NCBI GenBank assembly: GCA_964059195.1 | Contig: CAXKWD010000001.1 | Coordinates: forward strand, 219,984,484-220,048,483 | DNA: 64,000 nucleotides | From: Ectobius pallidus | Lineage: Eukaryota; Arthropoda; Insecta; Blattodea; Ectobiidae | Direction of reading: 5' to 3' | Shown here: positions 57,059-64,000 of the stretch, in pieces | Position numbering within the stretch: position 1 is the stretch's first letter | Layout of the letters: every line of letters starts with the position of its first letter | Translations under genes and position numbers: made by a program | The notes under the pieces: generated by a model | What the model was told of the DNA's origin: nothing | Databases searched by the model: none | Seen by the model: only the letters and a program-made list of their open reading frames with translations

Positions 57059-57420
57059 GAATTAGTATACACAGAGCAAGGGCTCGCAACGATCTGAAGG
57101 CAACTCCTAAGCGTATGGTAGTCCCTGCTGAGGCCATGTAGGTAGCAGCACTGATACCAACATCAAAAACAAATGCAACAAGAGGCAGCGAGATGGCGGG
57201 AACGTTCAACCACATTACAATAACGAATCCATAATAGAATTTTTGTGCCAAAACCGGCATTGAGTATTCCGAGTTAATGATTATAACACCCGCATCCCCT
57301 CTGCAGCCTCTTTGATCTAGTTGTTCAGATTTCGTGTGGGAGATGACAGTTGAAATGCGGTCTTGTCGGGTTGAAGTCAATTATGAGTAATCTGCATTAG
57401 GACATCGTCAGGTTGTCATT

Positions 57421-57600
57421 TAGTCACTTTCAGGGTTCACATTATTTCATCTCGAGAACTAGTGTCAGGAACTGGATTGGTCTTCCTGTTGCCATAGGTA
57501 AGGTCTTTGTTATGATTTTCTGTTAGGTTTAGTCACTTTCTTCATCTCGAGAACTAGTCTCAGGAACTGGATTGGTCTTCCTGTTGCCACAGGTAAGGTT
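57421..57600. repeat. Short tandem duplication, about 70-bp core
   Basis: The block tagtcactttc ... ctcgagaactagt ... aggaactggattggtcttc ... ggtaagg occurs at 57421-57504 and 57530-57600 with a few differences. Both end in gcca.aggtaagg, a donor-like sequence. Confidence 0.8.
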
Positions 57601-58003
57601 TGGCAGCCATACAATTAGCAGACAAAATTGCAATAGTTTCAAGTATATGAAGAGTCCAGGGAAAAAAGGATGAGGGTCCACTTTTTATGATAAATGAGCT
57701 TGCAGTGAATTTGTATAGCTTAAACCCACCAGAATATGTTGAACTACTCCTAGAAGGCAAAAACGATGAATTTCTGTGGATACACAGCCAACAAAAAAAT
57801 GTGGTTTAGGCAAGAATGATGAGGGTGCAATTGTATGTGAGCTACAAGGATGATGGTCCACTTAGTAGGCTGTGCTGACAGCAGAGTGCTCTGCTTTCAG
57901 TTCAACCAGCTGTTGGTGGTTTAATGAAGCGTGTTACCCCAGTGTTGGTTTATTGGTTTTTATTGGTTGTTATTCAGGTTTGGTCTATAACATATTAATA
58001 AAA
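57601..58003. other. 5' flank of the interrupted DDE-like gene
   Basis: Contains ggatgagggtccactt at about 57668 and a variant, aggatgatggtccactta, near 57848. These could be terminal or subterminal motifs of the element that carries the interrupted gene; no matching right end is visible before the window ends. Confidence 0.35.
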
Positions 58004-58431
58004 ATGTGTGAAAATGAAGAGGATACAATCTTTGAAAATAGTTCAAGGAAAAGAAAATCCTTTGGCCGCATGCAAAGTGAAATGAAAAAGTTGAGGTTAA
58101 GTAGCCATGAAACAGGACCAGTCTGTAAGTGCGTAAAACTAGAGTGTTTTAAAAACATCAGTGCAAGTGAAAGAAGTGATATTATTTCAAAGTTTAATCA
58201 GATTGAATCACATGATAAACAGTCGATGCATCTTTGTGGATTAATACAGTGCTCTCCTGTCACTCGTCATCGGCCTAGGAAACCAGAATCTGAGGCTGAC
58301 TTTCACACATATTCATATTCTTATAAGGTGAGAGTAATAAGGAATGAACAGGTTTGTGAAATCCCTGTATGTTACAAATCATTTTTATCACTTCATGGCA
58401 TTACAGCTAAAAGGCTGCAAATTCTACAACA

Positions 58432-58962
58432 GGGTCATTCCATGTCAAGTGAACCAATGGAAAAACGTGACCACCTCCGATTTTAGTCATACTTGGTTGT
58501 CATGAAGTACCACCTGAGATATGTTGAAGTACAAAATATCAGATTTTTATGTGTTGTAGTTTTCCAGTTATACCCTTCTGAAATATGGAAAAAAACCAAA
58601 TTTTCTGCATAAGTGCAATCACAAAATGACGCATAAATCAAGCTGGAATTGACATAGATGAGTGGGAAAAGTATCAAAATGTAGCTTATATTATGAGCTT
58701 TAATTTGATACGTCACACGACTACTTTCGAAAAAAAATATTTTCAAGGTTACCCAAAAAAAATTTGAAAACTGAATTTTTCAAAAACCTATATTTTGAAA
58801 ATTTTGAAACAATTCTCATAGAAACATACATATTTCAGCATCATGTCCTACAAGTTTTGATAAGGGATCGCAATGGGATCATATTTTTTTACATTTATAA
58901 CAAATACTATGCACGCTGGGTAAGAATATATGACACAGGAATATTGCACTTAATTCTAAAAT
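58432..58962. repeat. Left terminal inverted repeat of the long-TIR element
   Basis: Pairs with 61664-62204 in reverse complement. Differences are few and mostly single bases or short A/T-run changes (for example caaggttaccc versus caaggttatcc). Confidence 0.92.
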
Positions 58963-59111
58963 CCATTCCTTTGTCCAGGGAGTTGTTTACCAACATGCAT
59001 ATACCAACTTGTGCAAGTGGTCAAATGGGTATGAGTAAACACAGTCTGCAAGCATGTGAGTCAGCCAGGGAATGCAAGTTGTAACCTGTTGGACCTGGCT
59101 TCAGTTGTGCC

Positions 59112-61571
59112 TTGACTCTCATGCAGTGTGCTTCCTTTCTTCAAAGGCTGTATAAAGACTGTATTGCTGCATGTAAAGTAGTGGGTTCAGTGATTAAAAT
59201 AGGCATTGTGTATTTCCCCAGTATGGCTGAAAAAGTAAGTGAAACAGCAAAGATTTTCTGCTGCAACCCTTTCAAGAAAGACAGACATCAGGGTGTGAAA
59301 AGAAGTGTGAGGCCTGTTACTGACTGGATGTGTGACATGTTTGACACCATTGTGGTAGGTATGAAAATTTGTGACAGTTGTAGGAAAGAACTATCAAAGC
59401 AGAAACAGGTTACAGATACAACAGATGACTGTTTAGTACCAGTAGCCAATACCACTAGGCCTACTAATGTTGATGAATCATTTGTAGCTTTAGATGTTAC
59501 CTTAGAGTACCTTAATAAGTCTCTAAGCTCTCTAGAGGAGTCACCTGTTGCTAAGAGGAAGTTGCAAATGAAATCATACTGTGATAAAAAATACAGTAAA
59601 ATAAAAAAATGTTTGACAGAAAAGGTACTAACAGCAGCAAGTACAAATACAGAGAAAACTGTTGACCATAAATCAGAATCATGTGAAGTCATTTGTCAGC
59701 TAAAAGAAAAGTTTCAAGAAGAAAATATAAGTGTTAGTGAAAAATTGCAAATTTTAACAGTACTACCTAAAAGCTGGTCATGCAGTGAAATACAAAATGA
59801 ATTTCAGGTTAGCAACAGAATGGCAAGAAAAGCTAAAGCATTGGTGAAAGCGAAGGGTATTCTGGCAACACCAAATCCTAAACCAGGAAAGGTTTTAAAT
59901 GAATCTGTGATTGAGAAGGTAATAGGGTTCTACAACAGTGATGATGTCAGCCGTCTTATGCCTGGAAAAAAAGATTTTGTTTCTGTGAAAACGGGTGACA
60001 GTAGTAGAATTCATGTACAGAAGAGGCTAGTGATGGGCAACTTGAAGGAAGTGTACGAGCTGTTCAAAAACAAAAATCCTACTGATAAGATTGGATTTTC
60101 GAAATTTGCTGATTTACGACCTAAACATTGCGTCTTGGCTGGAGGAAGTGGTACCCACACAGTATGCGTTTGTACAGTGCATCAGAATGTTAAATTAATG
60201 CTACAAGTGTTGAAATCCAAACAAATTACACTGAATGATGGCACAGATATAAGTAATTATAATTCCTGTTTAGCGAAGTTAATGTGTGAAGAGCCAGGCA
60301 CAGCATGCCACCTTAATGAATGTCCTTCATGTCCAGGTGTAGATAATTTGAAAGATGAGTTACAGTTGCTGCTAGATAATGAACTGGTGGACAACATTAC
60401 ATACAAGCAGTGGGTTTCTGTTGACAGATGTAATTTAGTAACCTTCATCAAAACTGCAGATGAGTTTATAGAAACTTTGTGTGAACAGTTGTTGATTTTG
60501 AAGAGACATTCTTTTATTGCAAGAAGACAGGCAGAATATTATAATCACTTGAAGCAGAATATTGGAGTAAATGAAGCTGTGGTATGTATGGACTTTGCAG
60601 AAAATTATTCGTTTGTACTACAGGATGAAGCCCAGTCTTTTCATTGGAACAATGATCAAGCAACTATTTTTCCTATAGCAGTCTACTACAATGATCATAA
60701 TATACACTACAAAAGTATTGTATGTATCTCTGAATGTCTACAGCATGACACCACTGCTGTTCATTTATTCCAGAAAAGGCTTATCTCTCATTTGAAGTTG
60801 GAAGTAATTAGAGATTTGAAAAAAATTTACTACTTCTCAGATGGTGCAGCTGCGCAATTTAAAAACAGAAAAAACTTTTCAAACTTATGCCACCATGTTC
60901 ATGATTTTGGAATTGAGGCAGAGTGGCATTTCTATGCAACAGCCCATGGGAAAGGAGTATGTGACGGTCTGGGTGGTACTGTGAAAAGACTTGCAGGAAA
61001 GGCAAGCCTACAGCGGCCATACGAGCATCAAATCATGACACCAGCACAGCTGTTTACATGGAGTGAGGAAAACATCGACTCCATGCAGTTCTTCTTCTTC
61101 AATGAAGCACAATACAACAAAGAGGAAAAAATACTTGCAGACAGATTTCTGTCTACAAAAGCAATACCAGGCACACAGAAGTTCCACAGTTTCATCCCAT
61201 TGTCAGATAAAGTGTTGTTGACAAAGGTATTTTCAAGAAGTGAACAGTCATCCACTTTTTCAGTGTTAGGACCACGTGTGCAACAGAGGCTGAAGCTAGC
61301 AGAAGTAAAAGGATATGTTACATGTGAGAACAACAATCATTGGTGGCTTGGTGTAGTTGTGGACAAAAATGAGACAGCACAGATAGTGGAACTGATGTTT
61401 CTGCACCCTGCAGGTCCTTCTCCATCATTTACTTTCAAAAGTGACTGTCCAAATAAACTGACTGTGCCTCTCTCTCAGATCCTCACCCTTGTGCAACCTA
61501 CATGTCCCACTGGCCGTACCGTAGTTATTACCTCTCGAAGGAAGAGATGGATGCGGCAACCATGGCTCTAG
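59112..61571 (+). CDS. Transposase-like protein, 819 codons, uninterrupted
   Basis: No introns are needed. The first ATG is 59112, but ATG 59223 (MAEKVSETAKIFCCNP) has a better context and may be the real start, giving 782 residues. Order: an N-terminal Cys-rich stretch (CCNPF, then CDSCRKEL), a helix-turn-helix-like region (SEIQNEFQVSNRMARKAK, about residues 220-240), conserved FYNSDDVSRLMPGKKDF and FADLRPKHC blocks, CHLNECPSCPG, then a DDE-like core: Asp494 in MDFAENY, Asp577 in FSDGAAAQFKN, His612 and Asp618 in HGKGVCDGLGG. These acidic residues are the best catalytic candidates. It lies between matching TIRs, so it is the element's own transposase. A cut-and-paste role is inferred. Confidence 0.88.
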   Translation: MTLMQCASFLQRLYKDCIAACKVVGSVIKIGIVYFPSMAEKVSETAKIFCCNPFKKDRHQGVKRSVRPVTDWMCDMFDTIVVGMKICDSCRKELSKQKQVTDTTDDCLVPVANTTRPTNVDESFVALDVTLEYLNKSLSSLEESPVAKRKLQMKSYCDKKYSKIKKCLTEKVLTAASTNTEKTVDHKSESCEVICQLKEKFQEENISVSEKLQILTVLPKSWSCSEIQNEFQVSNRMARKAKALVKAKGILATPNPKPGKVLNESVIEKVIGFYNSDDVSRLMPGKKDFVSVKTGDSSRIHVQKRLVMGNLKEVYELFKNKNPTDKIGFSKFADLRPKHCVLAGGSGTHTVCVCTVHQNVKLMLQVLKSKQITLNDGTDISNYNSCLAKLMCEEPGTACHLNECPSCPGVDNLKDELQLLLDNELVDNITYKQWVSVDRCNLVTFIKTADEFIETLCEQLLILKRHSFIARRQAEYYNHLKQNIGVNEAVVCMDFAENYSFVLQDEAQSFHWNNDQATIFPIAVYYNDHNIHYKSIVCISECLQHDTTAVHLFQKRLISHLKLEVIRDLKKIYYFSDGAAAQFKNRKNFSNLCHHVHDFGIEAEWHFYATAHGKGVCDGLGGTVKRLAGKASLQRPYEHQIMTPAQLFTWSEENIDSMQFFFFNEAQYNKEEKILADRFLSTKAIPGTQKFHSFIPLSDKVLLTKVFSRSEQSSTFSVLGPRVQQRLKLAEVKGYVTCENNNHWWLGVVVDKNETAQIVELMFLHPAGPSPSFTFKSDCPNKLTVPLSQILTLVQPTCPTGRTVVITSRRKRWMRQPWL

Positions 61572-61663
61572 AAAATTACTGTAGACAATAAATTCACGTT
61601 TTTGTCATTGAAGAAGGGAAGGTAACATGTTTTCTGTAAGTTTTTCTTTTTGATTGTAATGAA

Positions 61664-62204
61664 ATTTTAGAATTAAGTGCAAGATTACGGTGCCATATAT
61701 TCTTACCCAGCGTGCATAGTATTTGTTATAAATGTAAAAAAATATGATCCCATTGCGATCCCTTATCAAAACTTGTAGGACATGATGCTGAAATATGTAT
61801 GTTTCTATGAGAATTGTTTCAAAATTTTCAAAATATAGGTTTTTGAAAAATTCAGTTTTCAAATTTTTTTTGGATAACCTTGAAAATATTTTTTTTCGAA
61901 AGTACTCGTGTGACGTATCAAATTAAAGCTCATAATATAAGCTACATTTTGATACTTTTCCCACTCATCTATGTCAATTCCAGCTTGATTTATGCGTCAT
62001 TTTGTGATTGCACTTATGCAGAAAATTTGGTTTTTTTCCATATTTCAGAAGGGTATAACTGGAAAACTACAACACATAAAAATCTGATATTTTGCACTTT
62101 AACATATCTCAGGTGGTACTTCATGACAACCAAGTATGACTAAAATCGGAGATGGTCATGTTCAAAATTGACAAAAAATTGGTTCACTTGACATGGAATG
62201 ACCC
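61664..62204. repeat. Right terminal inverted repeat of the long-TIR element
   Basis: Reverse complement of the left TIR, ending cttgacatggaatgaccc next to the AACA duplication. Confidence 0.92.
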
Positions 62205-63547
62205 AACAGAGTCTTAAAACAACAGGTTTACCACCATTGGATAGGCGAGGAAAACACAGCTCTAGGCCTAACAAGCTTCCTGACGATGTTTTAAATTCTG
62301 TAATTGAACACATTCAGACATTTAAAACCAGAAAGTCTCACTATGGTTTAGCTAAGTCTCAAAACCGCTACTTACCAGAGGAACTTAACGTGAGTAAAAT
62401 GTTTTGTCTCTACAAAAAGGCTTTCCCAGACAATAAAATATCACTGGAAAAGTACAGAGAAATATTTAATACCAAATTTAATTTGACCTTTGGCTATCCA
62501 AGGTGTGACACCTGTAGCACCTGTGACGAATTTACTGTGAAAATAGAATCTGTTCATTCGAAACTAAGCCAGCCTACTACTACTCAAAATGAAGCGGTAA
62601 AACTTAACTATGAACTAAAGAACCTACTACAAGAGAAAGAATTACACTTAAAGCGAGCTGATTCTTTTTACAAACTAAAGAAAAATGCTAGGCTTGCAGC
62701 ACAAAAAGACAAGACCAAAGAAGCAATCGCCATGGACCTTCAGAAAAACCTGCCTCTTCCAAATATCAGCACAAACGATGTTTACTATCGACGGCAACTA
62801 TCATTCTACATGTTTAACATACACCAATTATCAGATTCTGAAGCTACTTTCTACACCTATCCTCAAACCTCCGGCAAAAAAGGAGGAGATGAGGTTTGTT
62901 CTATGCTGTGGGATTTCATTTTTAATAATCTTGACTCTGAAGTAAAAGAACTTTCAATTTTTCGTGACTCGTGTAGTGGTCAAAACAAGAACTACTCTGT
63001 GTTTAGAATGCTACACTACATTGTACATAACACCAAACGCTCAGATACAATACAAATGGTTTTTCCAATAAGAGGACATTCATATTTAGAATGCGATAAA
63101 AACATGGGTTTAGTTAACCAGAAGTCTGTGGTTGAACTTCCGTCTGAGTGGAACGAAGTTCTCGAAAACTCGAGAAACAAACCAAGACCATTTAAAGTAA
63201 TTTCTTGTGATAATCAAGAAATATTCAGATCGTGGACCACCTTTCTTTCCCCACTATATGTAAAACAATGTCCCTTTAAAACACGTCCAGTGAGGAAACT
63301 GAAGATCGTCCGTCACCATCCTAGAATGATCTTACATCGGCAAACCTACATTGGTATGGATGATGAAAGTATTGTCACCAAACCGAAGAGGAAAATCTTA
63401 TCTCTACCTGAAGGCTGCTTTCACCTTCCTGAACTAGCATATGATGGACCTATACCTGTTCCAAAAGCAAAGTTTGATGACCTTCAGCACCTGGCAAAAT
63501 TTTGTTCTGTTAAAGCCCAAAAATTGTATGCATCACTCCCTCATTAA

Positions 63548-63718
63548 ATGAGGGATTCACAAATTTTGTGAAGTGTACTGTGTATTTAAGAAGCCTATTT
63601 TTAGTTTCAGGTAATGATGTAGGCCAATTTATATCAGGTGACATTTTAAGTGTTTCAAAAACTACCACACAAACAATATAGCCTATTCCTAAAACTTTGA
63701 AGGTTCTCCCGACGAATA
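63548..63718. other. 3' flank of the interrupted gene
   Basis: AT-rich. No terminal inverted repeat matching the 5' flank of the gene could be found before the end of the window. Confidence 0.35.
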
Positions 63719-63888
63719 CATTGTAGAAACTGTTCTCGGGTTTCCAGTCGGGTAGTTATAGAAGCACATTATGAACTTTCAGCGACTGTCTGCGTCATCA
63801 TCTTCGAGAAGATGACGACAGTCGCCGAAAGCTCAGAATGTACTTCTATAACTACCCGACTGGAAACCCGAGAACAGTTTCTACAATA
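63719..63888. repeat. Palindrome of two 80-bp arms
   Basis: The left arm begins attgtagaaactgttctcgg and the right arm ends with its complement. The centre is catcatcttcgagaagatgacg. The arms differ at several positions near the centre (for example acattatgaactttcagcg versus cgccgaaagctcagaatgt). The sequence gacgacagtcgccgaaag resembles 3' ends of Penelope-like elements, so this may be two such ends head to head. Confidence 0.8.
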
Positions 63889-64000
63889 TATTCATAGATT
63901 TCACTGCAAATGAATGGACAGTCATCCTTTTTGCCTACATTTTTGTGACATGAATCAATTAAAATGTTATTTTTATATACTACATTAATGCAAAAAGTCT
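63889..64000. other. End of window
   Basis: AT-rich sequence; nothing supported. Confidence 0.3.

Larger units (their letters stand above)
58432..62204 (+). mobile_element. Intact-looking long-TIR DNA transposon
   Basis: 3,773 bp with terminal inverted repeats of about 531 bp (58432-58962) and 541 bp (61664-62204), starting gggtcattccatgtcaag. The 4-bp target duplication AACA lies at 58428-58431 and 62205-62208. It carries one long transposase-like ORF without stops. The 4-bp duplication and long TIRs recall Sola-type elements, but this assignment is tentative and rests on memory of that superfamily. A diverged, truncated relative lies at 7297-9225. Confidence 0.92.
58004..63547 (+). pseudogene. 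DDE-like transposon-derived gene split by a nested transposon
   Basis: The 5' part (58004-58431) starts MCENEEDTIFENSSRKRKSF and includes YKVRVIRNEQVCEIPVCYKS and FLSLHGITAKRLQILQ. The 3' part (62209-63547) starts SLKTTGLPPLDRRGKHSSRP and includes YLPEELNVSKMFCLYKKAF, FGYPRCDTCSTCDEF, YPQTSGKKGGDEVCSML and FRDSCSGQNKNYSVFRML (acidic core), then HSYLECDKNMG. The two parts total 1,767 bp, 589 codons including stop, in one frame once the insertion and one AACA copy are discounted. The protein type is common in insect genomes as an uncharacterised RNase H-fold transposase; I cannot name its superfamily. No stop or frameshift exists apart from the insertion. Confidence 0.85.

Noticed and set aside
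57051..57380. Minus-strand frame of 109 codons with hydrophobic stretches
   Set aside because: It overlaps the end of an inverted repeat, has no recognisable family and no plausible splice context. Hydrophobic runs in AT-rich DNA are common.

Overview
This window looks like a piece of an insect nuclear genome. It is AT-rich, has almost no intact host genes, and is packed with arthropod-type transposable elements: mariner, pogo/Tigger, hAT, Penelope-like, several LINE clades, BEL/Pao, Ty3/Gypsy, tRNA-derived SINEs and unassigned long-TIR DNA elements. A large-genome polyneopteran such as a cockroach or termite would fit, but that is inference from element content, not a marker gene. All calls come from reading the sequence by eye; no database search was run.

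Layout. 1-7.3 kb: a fragment ending in a zinc-knuckle-like motif, a pogo/Tigger-type element, a 400-bp MITE, a nearly complete but broken mariner (1831-3125), an unrecognised minus-strand reading frame with an 80-residue tandem repeat, and a DUF4817-type fragment. 7.3-15.2 kb: remains of a GPCPD1-like (glycerophosphocholine phosphodiesterase) gene. One 131-nt exon occurs three times (9274, 12042, 13575). The last two copies lie in a recent 1,533-bp tandem duplication that also carries the next exon and a LINE RNase H fragment. A truncated long-TIR transposon and a Penelope-like element sit around the first copy. 15.2-24.9 kb: a decayed CGGBP1/hAT-like transposase, a hAT MITE with a clean 8-bp TSD, a LINE split by a solo LTR, a pogo-type MITE and a deleted mariner.

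25-32 kb: a fold-back insertion carrying three tRNA-like sequences inside an 11-bp TSD, a SINE, and a three-level LINE nest (RTE-like, then Jockey/Daphne-like, then an RNase H LINE). 32.6-45 kb: two paralogous segments with coiled-coil exons. One is split by a young BEL/Pao element (34745-43230, 922-bp LTRs, TSD TATAG). 45-52 kb: a small TIR element split by a Gypsy derivative (45458-51525, 1,575-bp LTRs) that has lost protease/RT/RNase H.

53-57.5 kb: MITEs, a SINE and inverted repeats. 58-63.6 kb is the most striking locus. A 588-codon DDE-like reading frame is split by a 3,773-bp transposon (58432-62204) with about 535-bp TIRs, a 4-bp AACA TSD and an intact 819-codon transposase-like ORF. 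Removing the insertion and one TSD copy restores the frame exactly. The DNA mainly records layered insertions; I see no operon-like or defence-type system.
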